From Diphasiastrum complanatum (Eukaryota > Streptophyta > Lycopodiopsida > Lycopodiales > Lycopodiaceae), in the NCBI GenBank assembly GCA_029204225.1, contig CM055099.1, positions 63,504,142-63,568,141 on the forward strand: a stretch of 64,000 nucleotides of DNA. The letters are read 5' to 3'. The position numbers and the translations under genes are program-made. Of the stretch, positions 11,473-23,547 are shown piece after piece; position 1 is the first letter of the stretch, and each line of letters starts with the position of its first letter. The notes under the pieces were generated by a model that saw nothing but the letters and a program-made list of their open reading frames with translations, was not told where the DNA came from and did no database searches.

Positions 11473-12985
11473 TTACCAATTGGAGATGTCAAATCCTAAA
11501 ATGGCAATGCGTAAGAGGTTGCAATTGCCTCCAGTGTTGTCGCTTGTTAGCACCGTCCCTGCGAGCATTGGAGTGTCTGCTCCTTTGCAGTTCAGCATCC
11601 CAAAGTCCTCTAGAATCTTTTGGGTGTATCTGGACTGGTGAAGGTATAACTTACCTCTCTCGTAGTCCCTTTCAATTTGTAAGCCTAGGTAACACCTGGC
11701 TTCTCCCAGATCCACTATCTCAAAATGTTTTGAGATGTCTACCTTTACTTCAGCAATTAGCTGCTCACTCCTGCAAAGTATATGTCGTCCACATTCTAAT
11801 GTATATGTCGTCCACATATACAGCCACTATGATGATCTGCCCATCTCTAACTCTGACATATACATTAGAATCAGCCAACAGAGGCTTGAATCCTAATGAT
11901 TTCAGAGCTTGATCTTTTTTCTTGTACCATTGTCAGACTGATTGTTTCAAACTGTAGATACTTCTGTGCATTCTACATGCATAGTCAGGAAGTGAATTCG
12001 AGACATATCTTGGGAGTTGATCCATGTAGATCTCTTCGTCTAATTCGCCATGTTTAGAAGGTTGTCTTCTCATCCACAATGTAGATCCTGAGGTCATAAG
12101 TTGCTGCATATGCAAATAACAGACGTAGGGACAAATGTTTGACGACAGGAGAGAAGGTTTCAGAGTAGTCAATACCATATCTCTGAGAAAAACCTTTTGC
12201 TACCAGACTTGCCTTGTATTTTGTGATGTTTCCATTTGGTCCGTATTTGAGCTTGAAAACCTGTTTGTATTTGAAAATCTTGCGCTTATGTGGTAATGGC
12301 TCCAACGTCCATACCTGGTTCTTTCTCATGGATTCCATGTCTTCGTTCATGGCTTGGATCCATCTGTCCTTCTCTGGACTGTTAATCGCTTCCTCAAAAG
12401 CCTGTGGTTTACCACTCAATCCGTAGAACTCTTCTGATGCGGAAGCTGAGCTACCTGACACATATCTTGATGGCGCTCTTCGTGGTCTTGTCGATCTTCT
12501 ATGAGATCCTCCTGGGACAGCTTTGCCTTTGCCTTTGTCTACTCTGCTCGGTCCGTAACCATCTTGGTTTATAGGAACTGCGGCGACAAATTGCCTCTCA
12601 AATCTTTCTTCGTCAGATTCGTCGCTCTAATGGGAGACGACTCGAAAATCTTCGTTTTCGTGTTCGTCCTCTGCTCCCTCTATCATTGGCAGCAGTTCAT
12701 AGTACTGTCTCTCCAGATTTTCGTAGCTTACAAGATCGTCATTGGCCATTGTCCTGCTCTCATCAAATCTAACATCTCTCACTGTTTTCATAGTGATCGT
12801 GTTTGGCATGTAGACTCTGTAGTATGACGAATTGTTGTCATAACCTACTAAAAATCCCTATTTGGCTTTCTCATCAAGCTTCTTTTGAAGCTTATCAGGA
12901 ATATGTGCATAAGCTGCATAGCCAAAGATTCTGACGTGAGACAGATTGGGCTTTCTACCCCACCATAGCTCATGTGGTGTCATGT
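11473..12985 (-). pseudogene. copia integrase-RT linker and reverse transcriptase fragment
   Basis: The minus strand starts at the integrase C-terminal block (MTPHELWWGRKPNLSHVRIF near 12985-12925), passes the Ser/Pro/Arg-rich linker and enters RT at 12461-12054 (QAMNEDMESMRKNQVWTLEP, then YKASLVAKGFSQRYGIDYSETFSPV). It continues through a shifted frame to AVYVDDIYI near 11800 and IVDLGEARCYLGLQIERD near 11690. A stop, a shift near 12060 and a short duplication over the YVDD site disable it. RNase H is missing on the left. It abuts a plus-strand copia piece at about 12995. Confidence 0.85.
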
Positions 12986-12994
12986 GAGAGGTAA

Positions 12995-13450
12995 TGAAAG
13001 ATCCTTCGAGGACATTACTCTCTATAGGAAGCTAGTTGGTTCACTCATCTATCTAACCATTACTAGACCTGATCTAAGCTATTGTGTTAGAAGATTGAGT
13101 CAATTCATGCAAGATCCTAGTGAGGAGCATTGGAAGCTAGGAAAGCGAGTTTTGAGGTACATCATTGGAACTTGAGATTTTGGCATATTGAATGAGGGAT
13201 CATCACCTAATCTTTTTGGATTTTCAGATTCGGACTATGCTGGAGATGTAATGGATAAGAAATCCATTAGTGCTTATTGTATTTTCATAGGTGATGGAGC
13301 TATATCATGGATGTCAAATAAACAAGCCACTATCTCATTGTCATCTAGTGAGGCCGAGTACAAAGCTCTTCCACATTGCACAAAGGAGATGGTTTGGATC
13401 AAGAGGATGATCAAGGATCTTCACTTGCTGGATTTTTCAGAGAGCCCTCT
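12995..13450 (+). pseudogene. copia RT end and RNase H fragment
   Basis: The plus strand reads LYRKLVGSLIYLTITRPDLS (RT C-terminal block) and RLSQFMQDPSEEHW, then a stop at 13173, then FSDSDYAGDVMDKKSIS, WMSNKQATISLSSSEAEYKA and EMVWIKRMIKDL, the catalytic part of copia RNase H. The reading ends at about 13450 where the usual CDNxSA block should be, and unrelated sequence follows. It belongs to a lineage distinct from the minus-strand fragment on its left. Confidence 0.85.
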
Positions 13451-14951
13451 CTATTTGTTCCTTGGATTGTTGCTCATTGTCAGGCTTGGCATATCTTGAT
13501 GGCTTGGGTTATTGCCTCTGTTCCAGCTACTGTTTGTCCAAGTGATCTTCAGATTCCCTGTCATTTCAGATTGCTCCATATGGCTTGGTATCCGATGCTA
13601 AGTTGCCACTTTGTTCTGGTTTTCCGAGACCATCAGAGTACCTTGAGAGAGTTCCTTCTCCTCTCTTGGATAGTTTTTGGAGATGTTGCCACCATATACT
13701 TCAGTATTGCTCATACGTGCTTTGATACTCATTCCCAACTACACATGGATATTGATCCAATGCTTGCTACTGATGTTGGGGATCCTGTTCCTCATTCCAG
13801 TGCATTTCTTCTATTCCTCACTTGTGCGCCTGGTGTGTACTTTGGGATTACGTTTGCGGCCAGCTCTGATGGGTCATCCGATTCTCCATCCGTTTTTGGT
13901 GTATCCTATGATGGATTGGTATGTCCATATGAGGTCTTTCTGGATGAGTTTTTTGGCTACAGTTTTTTAGTTGAGGCCTAGCCTATTTCTAGATTTGTTG
14001 CTATTGTTTTTATGCATCATATCTTTTTAGATGATTCATTGATTTCTTGGACCTTCTGGAGCTTTTGGCATGCTGCTCTTCTCGTGATAGGGGCCTTGAA
14101 GGTACCGTGTGCCATTGCTACTTCTCATTCATGGGCCTTATGAATACCTTGGGCTTTTGACCGTGCTAGTGCACATTTTTCCATTTTAGCTATTCTTTGT
14201 CAGGATGATCTCTTTATGATCCATGTTTGCTGGCATATCGCTTGCTTTTCCATGCTACTACAGCGTGCCTATCATCCTGCTTATGTTCCTACTCCTTGGT
14301 GCTAGTCTTACGATGCTGCTATCTTTTCTTGGGGCACCTATATCACTGAGTTTGCACATATGGTTAATGGTTATGTGTATGATGCGGCTATTCATGATGA
14401 CTGTCCATCTCCTTTTCAGTTTTCTTATTGGCTTCCCGTTGCTGATGCAGTTCTACCTTCTCGGGCTTTTTGGATACCTTGGTGTGATGTCCCTATCTTT
14501 TGGGCTGATCCTCTACTATCTTGGGCATTACAGATACCTTGGCATTCCTGGTTGCTGCTTGATCTTCTTCTGGTTCCTCGGCAGCCTGGTTGTTCCATAT
14601 TTCTTGGTTTCAGATGACGCGGCCGAGATGTTCCCTTCGTCGTCATGATGTTGTTCCTAAGCTGTTCCCTTTCTTACCAGCTGCCATTCACCAGGTTCGC
14701 CTTCACCATAGTCGATGTTGCCGATAGATTCGGTTTTTGGTCCAGTTGGTCGTCCTGTTGAGGAGGCCACATGGGAGCCTATTGATGTCTTTTATCATAC
14801 ACCATGACTTGCAGATCAGGATCGTGCTCCTCCTGCACTTGTTGATTCCTCTACATCATATGCTGCTCTAGTTGTTGATGCACTAGGGCTTGCTGTTATT
14901 TGATCCAATTTTTTTTCGGCAGTTGGGTCTTTTTTTTTTTTTTTTTTTTTG
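13451..14951 (+). other. Unrecognised segment between RNase H and LTR
   Basis: This is 1.5 kb of T-rich, GC-moderate DNA with several long plus-strand frames (13376-13981 and 14223-14648) that I do not recognise. A short frame near 14750-14800 reads VEEATWEPIDVF, reminiscent of the 'EATWE' end of chromodomain-type gypsy integrases, but that is too short to assign. A poly-T run of more than 20 ends just before the LTR at 14952. It may be a non-copia insertion or diverged 3' coding DNA. Confidence 0.4.
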
Positions 14952-15420
14952 TGTCGGGGAGAGTTATGGACTCGGCTCATTACATTCGCCACGTCCATTT
15001 ACATTTACTTTACTTTATGCATAAGTAGGCCTTGGGCCCTTTTTTATTCGTTAGTGACACTTAGACTATATGGTTGGCCTTTGGCCTTATTATTCATTAT
15101 TAGGCCATTTGGACATATTACTGGAGAGTGGGGGCCTTCTTGGAGGGCGCACTATTTTCCCTCCCAGTTGGGCCTTAGCCACCGGAAGCTTCCTTTTAGG
15201 GCTTCATATTGGCTATAAGTAGGGAAACTGTGTCATTTGTTATTCAGCTGATGATATTGATCTCTCTCTTTAGTCTCCTTAATCTCTCTCTTTCCCGCTT
15301 TCTAGGGTTAAGTCTTGCTTATGTGCTGCTTCCATAGCTTAAGTCTTGCTTATGTGATGCTCTAGATCAGTTGTGGCTCTATTCGTAACTCGTGGGTTCA
15401 CTCCTTTTTTTTTTTGTTGC
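14952..15420 (+). repeat. copia 3' LTR
   Basis: It starts TGTCGGGGAG after a poly-T tract and repeats the fragment at 9321-9589. The sequence 'taagtagggaaactgtgtca' followed by 'ttgatctctctctttagtc' looks like the U3/R part. The right end is uncertain; I placed it at the poly-T with 'gttgca' near 15420. Confidence 0.6.
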
Positions 15421-15898
15421 AAAAAGTTGTAGACGTGTGCTAAATGATTAGATTACTAGAGCAAAACAGAGAACTAAAAATACAAGACTCTGAAAATAGA
15501 AGTTTGGATCTAGATAGCAACGTTACTGTCATATCCTATTTATTTGCAAAGAAGACATAACAAGATACAGTCTTGTCTACAACCAATTTGTTGGCCTTCT
15601 TAGCCAGGGTCTCCTGGAACATTACGCATAACCATTAATAGATCCTTTGAGCTCTGATCATTAGTAAATAAAACACTCCCTCTAGCTATAATCTGAATTT
15701 TTCAAAAAAACAATATGAATTGACACATTAATCAAAGGTAGCTTCAGTAGCTTAACCATTCCAAGTGCTAAAGCCATTAGAATGTAAACATGATACTAAA
15801 TTGGCTGATATTTCAATAAAATGAATAGACTACCTAAAATATATTATAGAAACCATGAGAGAAGATGCTCCAACTAGATAGAATGTATCTGATGCATT

Positions 15899-16000
15899 GC
15901 ATCGGAACACACCAACTGGATACGGCACATCGAAATTCAAAATTTAAAAAAAAAAAATTCGAATTCCGATGCACCGTATCCAGTTGATGTGTTCCAATGG
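15899..16000. repeat. Inverted repeat hairpin, MITE-like
   Basis: Two arms of about 40 bp pair around an A-rich loop. The left arm contains 'caactggatacgg' and the right arm its complement 'ccgtatccagttg'. Mismatches are few (about 5-6). It could be the remains of a small inverted-repeat transposon. Confidence 0.8.
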
Positions 16001-16163
16001 AAAGGTATTGACATAGTGTATCAAATTTTCTATTAAATTCTTTTAGAGTGACTTTAAGTTAGAAATGTTGAGTGACGTTTTGATACGGAGTACCGAAATT
16101 GTGGTTACACCTGTCATTATATGAGAAGTATTTTTTTATTTTCATTTGTTTAACACAAATTTT

Positions 16164-16179
16164 GATACGGCGCCGTATC
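16164..16179. repeat. Perfect 16-bp palindrome
   Basis: The sequence GATACGGCGCCGTATC is its own reverse complement. The half-site GATACGG also occurs in the hairpin at 15899-16000 and at about 16079. Confidence 0.9.
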
Positions 16180-16535
16180 GAATTTATGGTTAAAGCATTC
16201 GCTTTCGCAATGAAATCGATACACCATAAAAAAAAAATTAATGAATTTAATAAGGTCTGATTTTTTTGTTAGTTGTAATCTTATTTTTGATACTTTATAG
16301 AAAAATCTAATAAATAAAGCAATTTTTTTTCTTCCATTGTAGCGTTTATTCATTAGGATATTTGATTTTTGTTGTGAAATTTACAAATGGCTTGATGTCT
16401 TTGAATTTTTTCATATTTTTATGCTGAATTTGTAAATGCTATCTAGCTCTTTTTTTAATGAAGTTGTCATATTTTTGTGATTAAAATTTCAATAAATTAC
16501 AAAATTCTTATTCTTGGATGATTTTTTTATCTTTT

Positions 16536-17394
16536 TTAGGTTTTCAAAAGATAGAAGCCAACATGATGCAAACGACAAAGCCAAAGCCTAAGTTGATTCT
16601 TAAATACTCTAAAATGCCGAGAAAGGATGAGACTACTCATCCTAGTGTACCAACGCGAAAACTGAAGATGCTCCTCCCAATATAAACATGCCGTCTGAAT
16701 CCAAGTGCGTTTCTTACCAATGGGCACTTAGATATTCCCAAGGGAGTGGCCTTAAATTATTCATTTGCACTAAACTAGATACTGAGCTTGTCATAAAAGA
16801 TGTCAAATGCTGCAGAGTTGTAACATGGGTAACCTTGACACTGTCATCATAATCGTCGAGGATGTGAACAATGAGAAGTTTCCAAAGAGGCTTGTGGTTG
16901 TCAATGAAAAGCTTTATCGAAGCGATCTTTGCTGCCAGCTATTATTATGAAAAAAGTTGGAACAATCAACAAATATGAATACATGTTTATTTTCTTTTAT
17001 ACGCAACGAGATTGTCCTTGAAAAGGAAAATACCTGTCAAAAGTCGAAGGCATCAGAGGTTGAGCCGACCAAGAAATTGCATGTCATACCCACAAAGAGA
17101 AGGTTGCATGATGAGGAGGAAAAGGAGTTTGATCCTAGCAAGCTAAAAATTGTCGTGGCAACTGAAAATACGAAAACTTCAAAGGCAAAACCACCAAGAA
17201 GAAAAGTTTTTCTCCCAAAAAATAAAAAGCTCATTGAGATTGAAGAAGAGCCATCATCTGAGGAAGAAGAGACAACCTTGTCGGGCTTCCAGGTAATTTC
17301 TAGTGTATTTTCCAGTGAGCAAAAGCAGATCATGGAGTTAATCTCAAAAGAAAAATTTTCTAGCCCTCGTATAAATCAGCTATTAGACGTATAA
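16536..17394 (+). pseudogene. Degenerate ORF of unknown function
   Basis: A 145-codon plus-strand frame (16957-17394) is rich in Lys, Glu, Ser and Thr, with an acidic stretch IEEEPSSEEEETT. Before it, shifted frames near 16560-16740 are also Lys/Pro/Thr-rich (for example KPKPKLILKYSKMP). The composition suggests a low-complexity nuclear or gag-like protein, but no domain is recognised. Stops and frame changes between 16690 and 16957 argue for decay. It could be chance open DNA in AT-rich sequence. Confidence 0.3.
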
Positions 17395-19365
17395 ATATTG
17401 AAGTTAAAGAGATCATTACACTATGCAGTTAAAGTTCATTTGTGTAGAAACATTGATTTACAGTATACTTAAGTTTTGTAAATCTTGTGTCACTTGAATT
17501 TGTTAGAAAGCTTGTACTTGGTTAAAGAAATCTTTGAAAGTGTGCTTTAGTTTTGAAAGTTATTTTCCTAGATAGAACTTGACAATATTTATATTTTTTG
17601 GTATAGTTATATTCGATTTGTTAAGTTTTTTTTTTGGATATTAAAGATTTTCAGTGTCTTTTAAAAATATATATTCCATGTGACTTTTTGAAGTTATGTG
17701 ATACTAAATGAAAAATGCTTTTATAAATTGCATGAAGATGCTCACGTACAATTTGAATATATTTTGTATCTATTAGTACAAAGTGGAAAATTATGTAGGT
17801 TTTTGGGAGATTTTGAACATACTTTTTTTGTTGACCTTCTTGATATAAAAAAAAAGAACATATTTTTGTAGGTTTATAATTTTTCACATGTTTGTATTTT
17901 AAAAATATAAGAAAAACATGTCATTCTTCATATTTGTATGCACAAAAAACATGGTTTTTGTAAAATGACCTCTTTTTTGTCAATTTTGAAAGATTCGTTA
18001 AGGAGAACCTCGCAATATTTCTCATTCAACTTGTTCCTCAAGCAGAGGTACCTCATCAAGAACGCACAATCAAACGCCATTTGCAATTAGTAGGTGGTAT
18101 TAAATAGAGAGAGGTTCACAAGACTATGTGGACTATACGACGTATACCAAGTGGTAGCCGAATAGTTTGTATGGGTATGATTGATGACAGAAAAAATGCG
18201 GTCAACTTATTGCTTCAGGACGAGCAAAAAGAATGGAACCATGATGTGAAACTAGAAAATTGGATCCGCCGTATAGGGACCATACTACCCAGTGGAGGTC
18301 GCCAATATTAGCCAAATTTTATTTGCCAAAAATCAAGCACAGAAATACTAGATGTATATCTGAATACTAACAAAAATCAAGCACAAAATGTCAACATAGA
18401 ATAAGTCCCAGCTCGTCCTTAAAGTGGCTAGAAAAGAATTTTGATAGTATGAAGTAAGCTTTTATAACGGTCTCAAGAACCGTCTAAAAAATATTTGACA
18501 TATGCCAATTTTTGTATACCAAACAAAAATCACCAGTTTATCTAAAAATAGGTCTTAGTGCGTCTAAATGTGGCTAGTCAAAGGTTTTATGGCCTTAGAA
18601 TTGGCTTGGAAGTAAAAATGTCAGCAACATTTTGATGCCATTCAGAGGCGGTCATTTTTGGTCCAAGATTGCTCTAGTTTGTCACCCGGGAAGATTCGGC
18701 AACTCAGAGAAAGTGGAACCATGTCATTTGAAACGATCATGAAATTTGAAAGAAATGACACGATGGAAATTAGCGGTTGTTCAAAGTACAAGGAAACGAG
18801 AGTTAAACATGTGAACACAACAGATTAGTAACTAATGAATTCATGGCACTAAATACAGTATCATGGTGGTTATCGACGAGAAGGATTGGCAAATAGAAAA
18901 GACAAGTCAAGGCCAAAGAATCCTCCCAACCTTAGCATTGACAAAGTTTTCTAAAAGAAATTGAAAATGGTAACGAAACTTCAAATTCCATTCCATGGAG
19001 TGGCAAAGAACCAAAGGATGAGTACATTAATGAATGGACACTATGGCTTAGCAGCCCTTCATATACATTCAGCAATATGTACACCATAGGCATTGAAGTG
19101 TCAGCATTTCAGTGGTTGAGAATTAGGAGAAGTATGGGTAATCACTGACAAAATTCACCTTTGTGTCAAAGATTCAGTGGTGGGTACATAGATAATCATG
19201 CAAATTCAAAGTGAAAAAGGAAACCATGATGAGGTGTGAAAAAGGTGATATTAGAGAGATCCACAAAATCTAAGACACATGGCAACGAGTACAATAACAC
19301 ATGAAGTGAAAAACCATGTTGGAAGGGTGAGGAAATGGCAAAATGGAGGAAAACTTTGTCCACCC
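17395..19365. other. Intergenic upstream of the first UGT
   Basis: AT-rich sequence; no coding motif is recognised. A 61-codon frame at 18126-18311 has no identifiable feature. The last few hundred bases form the putative promoter of the UGT at 19581. Confidence 0.45.
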
Positions 19366-19366
19366 C

Positions 19367-19375
19367 TATAAAAAG
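19367..19375 (+). promoter_or_regulatory. Putative TATA box of UGT copy 1
   Basis: TATAAAAAG lies about 215 bp before the ATG at 19581. The spacing would imply a transcription start near 19400 and a 5' UTR of about 180 bases. UGT copies 2 and 3 share similarity downstream of this point, but I did not see the same box before them. Confidence 0.45.
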
Positions 19376-19580
19376 AGGTGCCTCCTAAATTCTAATGACA
19401 CTCTTTCTCTCATGCATTTTTCCATTTCCCTCCCTTCTTGCATCCTCTAAAATATGTGCAACCTTATCTTGCTTTTATCTCCTATGCCACACAATCTCGC
19501 CTCCAAAGAGCGACCCGCTTCTAATACAGAATAAACGTCGTTTGAGAACATATTATCTGCCCATCTCTCGCAAAAGCACT

Positions 19581-21204
19581 ATGGCTTCCTCTATCGCCAC
19601 TACCTCTATTTCCAATACCATTTCTCTCCATCGCCGTCGCCATGACCAACAGCTTCCTCCTCCTCATGTGCTTCTTCTTCCTTTCCCTCTTCAAGGCCAC
19701 ACTATCCCCTTACTCAACCTCGCCAGATTTCTGGCTTCTAAAGGTGTGGCCGTCACCTATGTCTGTGTTCAACATCGCATCTCTAGAGTCTATATTGCAG
19801 CGTGATCATGCTGCTGCGGGTCTTGACCCTCTCATTCGTCTGGTAGGCTTGCCAGAAAGGGTGCCGATTGCGGAGCTGGGCAGCGATGAGGGCACTGATA
19901 TCTCTCCTTGGATGATGGACGTGGCATGTAGCATGGAAAATGACTTTGTGCAGCTGGTACATGAATTACGAGCTGTAGCAGAAGGAGTAGGCTCGGAAGA
20001 GTCTTTAGGAGCTCCAATCTCCGTTGTTTACGATGCATTCCTATGGTGGACGCTCGACGTGGTCGTCAGTTTGAAACTTAATTACTATACCTTTTTCCCT
20101 TCTGCTGCATCCGTACTCTCAATCCTGCTTCATATGCCGCTTTTGATCTCCCAGGGTTACGTTCCTCTGAGGTTGTCCGCCGAACCTAGGCTTATTACTC
20201 TGCCGGGGCTTGCGCCTACTTGGGATAGGGAGCTTCTTTATTTTCTCCGTGATTCCGAGCCCAAGGCTATTGTGCAGCGGATTATAGATAGCGCTTTAAA
20301 ATTAACTGAAACTCAAACCATCCTTGTCAATACTTGTTATGAGCTAGAACCTTATGCAATCGATGCCCTGCAAAAGTATGAGAATGTTCATATAAAGAAG
20401 AGCGATGTTCGGGCTCTGGGTCCTGTGCTTCCACTAGAACTATTAAATGACAATTATGTAGTCGATATTCTCTACCAGCAGGGAGACAATAGAAAGCAAG
20501 AAGAGAAAGAATGCTTAAAATGGCTCGACTCTCAGTCTCCAGCATCCGTTTTATTTGTGTGCTTTGGTAGCATTTTCACCCCTTCCTTTGAGAACATAAT
20601 CGAGCTTGCACTTGGACTAGAAGCCAGCTCTCATGCTTTTATTTGGGTGTTGAGATCGCCCCCAGGTGTCACCTCCAGAGATAAGGGTTTTTCAATCTCT
20701 ATGTTGCTTCCGGAAGGCTTTGAGTCTCGCACAAAGGATAGAAGCTTTATCATTTCTCCCCCAGCTCCACAGCTATCAATTCTTTCCCATCCTTCCACAG
20801 GCGGCTTTCTTACCCATTGTGGGTGGAATTCAACTCTCGAGAGCGTATCCATGGGCGTTCCGTTAATTGCGTATCCTCAATTCGCAGACCAGAAGATGAA
20901 CTGCAGAATAATTGTTGATCAGTGGAAAGTGGGTATACAACTTCAGAATGACGAAAATGAGAGACTACGCAAAGAAGATGTGGAGAAAGTCGTGAGGAAT
21001 CTGATGGAAGGAGAGGAAGGGAAGCGAATGAAAGGGAAAGTCAGACAGCTCAGAGATATAACAAGAAGGTGTTGTAGGGAAGGCGGATCCAGTTACACAA
21101 ACCTTCAGGTACTTGTGCAGGAGCTTTTCAAGCTCTCTGCAAGTTTTACACATGAAGCCGATAATCGTGTCAACATGGAGATTAGCTTCCTAGCAGCTGA
21201 GTGA
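19581..21204 (+). pseudogene. UDP-glycosyltransferase copy 1, frameshifted
   Basis: Plant family-1 UGTs move a sugar from a UDP-sugar to small acceptors in the cytosol. The ATG at 19581 (MASSIATTSIS) is the one conserved in all three copies. This frame carries the catalytic-His loop LLPFPLQGHTIPLL, but seven extra bases around 19786-19795 ('agtctat' region) shift the frame and it stops at 19805. The remainder, in another frame to 21204, is intact and matches copy 2 throughout, including the sugar-donor box (PAPQLSILSHPSTGGFLTHC, HCGWN, ending FADQ). The 520-codon frame from 19642 has a spurious N-terminus without the catalytic His, so it is not a working enzyme. The first PSPG residue is Pro instead of Trp. 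No introns are seen. Confidence 0.85.
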
Positions 21205-22769
21205 CCTGCGCATTCGCTTGAGGAGATGCAAGCGACTGCTGTGCTATTTGTAAAGGTGCAACCCATTGTTTTTGCTTAGGAAAACAATGGATAACATTTT
21301 GTTCTTATATTTTTTACAAAAAAATTTCTAGACTATATCTCAAATGGAAACTTGTCCATAGATTTTTCCTAGATGGGAATGTGTTTTCGAGGGCCAAACT
21401 CAATTTTTACATCCTAAAAAAGTCCTAGCTCTCTTTGGCTTTTCTTCATAATTCTGAACAAAAAAAATATGTAGCAGCATAAATTTGATCAACTAATGGG
21501 TAGAGCAAGATGGCCATGCCTTACTCGGAGTGAACTCTTTAAAATGTCTCTTCTCCTAAGCCAACTAAGATTTGAGCACTTGTTTCACACACAACAAACT
21601 AGTCTAACTCAACTACGGTTGAATACAAGATTCTCAAATTTTAGATAGCCCTTGGGCCAAAACTTCCCACTTTGCCAAAGATTGGAAAAGAATACCCATT
21701 GTGATTTAAAGCTCAAATTTTTAAATGGGTCCCTACTTTTATGGGCTTTTTTTCCCTTCTAGTTTTTTTATACAAATAATTCATGCCATATAATTTGCTT
21801 CTAACAAATTTTGATGGACGTGAATACTCATTATATGTTGTTAAAAAAAGTGTAATTTCTTCCAGAATTCATAATTTTTCTATCTGCATTCTATGCGCAC
21901 CAATTATAGAACGTTTAGAAAAGAAAAAAAGGTAGCTAGAGAATTATCAAACAAGAACCGAGTACATTCTATATATTTTCTAAATTGGTCTTCTCTACAT
22001 AAGATCCATATAACATGAAACTTAGCTATTTATCAATTGTGACCCAAATGTTTTCTTGTTTTGAAATTTATCAAAAACTATTATAATCATATACCATGGT
22101 TAGACTAGTGGTTCTTGTGAGGAGCACACCATTAAAATAGAGCTGGATTTTCATCTCCTTGCTTTTTGGGCATGTAGGGCTTGTTGTCCCTAAATGCCTC
22201 CTTGTTGGCACTCAAGAAACGAGACATGGTGTTGTGTTGATTTTTTTTTTGAAGGACTATGTCACTCCAGTGGTTGATTGTTGTTGTTCAATCTATGGCA
22301 CATGGATGAAGATGTTGAATATGCTTGTAGAAACCGCAAAAATGCTCAAAATACCATTCTTTAGACTTGCATGTGGTCCAAGAGTATTTTATCCTCCCTA
22401 TGAAGTGGAGTTCAATCATTCACCTTTGTTCTTCTCTTTTAATATACCACTCTTCTAAAAAAAATTATGTAAATCCAATTTGCTTCTTTTACTTTTTTAC
22501 TTTTAACTTCTTGAGGATTTTGTCATGTGCCAAATCCAAACTAATAGCAATTACAATGGAAGTAAAGCTAATAGCAAGAAAACTTACAAAGCATTCAAGA
22601 TAGCATATCCATAGGAAGCCAAAAACAAGGAGATCTCCGTGAAATCACATTAGGCATGGAAGAATGAGTACATAGCAATGAATAGAGCATGGATTCATAT
22701 AGATAATGTGAAAAATGCAAAAATAAGCTTGGTAGAGGCCAAAAATCTTGTATATAGGATGACTACATA
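21205..22769. other. Intergenic downstream of UGT copy 1
   Basis: The first ~80 bp resemble the 3' flank of the other UGTs ('gacctgcgcattcgcttgag', 'ggtgcaacccattg'). The rest is AT-rich with no recognised element. A 99-codon frame at 22159-22458 is not recognised. Confidence 0.45.
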
Positions 22770-23535
22770 TGTGTGGAGCCTGTTTCCACGTGTGAAAATA
22801 GCGTACTTGTCATGTACCATAATCATATAGGTTGTACATATGATTTAATTCAAGTTCTAGTGGCTAAAAAGACCAAAAACTAGTTTTCTAGACATATGAC
22901 ACATGGCATCAATCTATTGATTGTATGAGCCACATCCTTTCGTTAGGTGTCACATCCCATGTGTAGAGGACAGCTCACATATGTGGAATAAGCTGAAGTA
23001 GACGAATTTTGACTTCTAGAAGATTTTCAAGTAGATCTCCATATAGAAGGAAAATGGACCAAAAATGCTCAAAATAGAAGGTTTTGTCCAAGTGTTAGTT
23101 TTGCATGATGAATCATCATATGACAAAGCACCTTCACACATGTGGGATCAAAGGGATGATCAGCACTACGAGCTCCCACTTATTGTATATATAGAGCCAC
23201 ATTTGGCCATAATCATTGTGAGACACCAATTTTGGTTTTAGAAGCAATTTTGAGTGATTCTCTTCATTTGTCTACATTTGTTTTGATTGTTTTGAGGTTC
23301 TATCAATGTGTACTTGATATTCAGGTTGGAGTTCGTACTCAAACAATGTTTCACACATGTGAAACCAGAAAGTACACCTACCTTCAATGATTGTTCTTGT
23401 TAGGATTTTGTATCTAGAATTGATCTAAATTGATCTTAATCTCAAGTAGATTGATAGATCAAGTAATTTGACAACCAATCCCTCTTGAGGATCAGATTAG
23501 GATCCACTCTTGGTCCTTTTTGTACTTTTTGCACA
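22770..23535 (+). repeat. 5' LTR of copia E
   Basis: The right border is fixed by the primer site that follows. The left border TGTGTGGAGC near 22770 is a guess from the expected TG start; there is no second copy in the window for comparison. Confidence 0.45.
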
Positions 23536-23547
23536 TGGTATCAGAGC
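23536..23547 (+). other. Primer-binding site of copia E
   Basis: TGGTATCAGAGC directly follows the LTR end GCACA, the standard initiator-Met primer site. Confidence 0.85.

Larger units (their letters stand above)
15421..16535. other. Intergenic DNA with short inverted repeats
   Basis: No gene is recognised. The stretch holds the hairpin at 15899-16000 and the palindrome at 16164-16179, listed separately. Confidence 0.45.

Noticed and set aside
19786-19800. A 13-base GT...AG 'intron' in UGT copy 1 that would restore the frame
   Set aside because: It is far below any plausible plant intron length. A 7-base insertion explains the difference from copy 2.
20631-20852. Minus-strand ORFs inside the UGT genes (also 54002-54349 and 56725-57072)
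   Set aside because: They are shadows of the conserved UGT coding sequence and recur only because the UGT copies are similar.
22159-22458. 99-codon plus-strand ORF downstream of UGT copy 1
   Set aside because: No motif, low-complexity ends and no homologue in the window; open by chance is likely.
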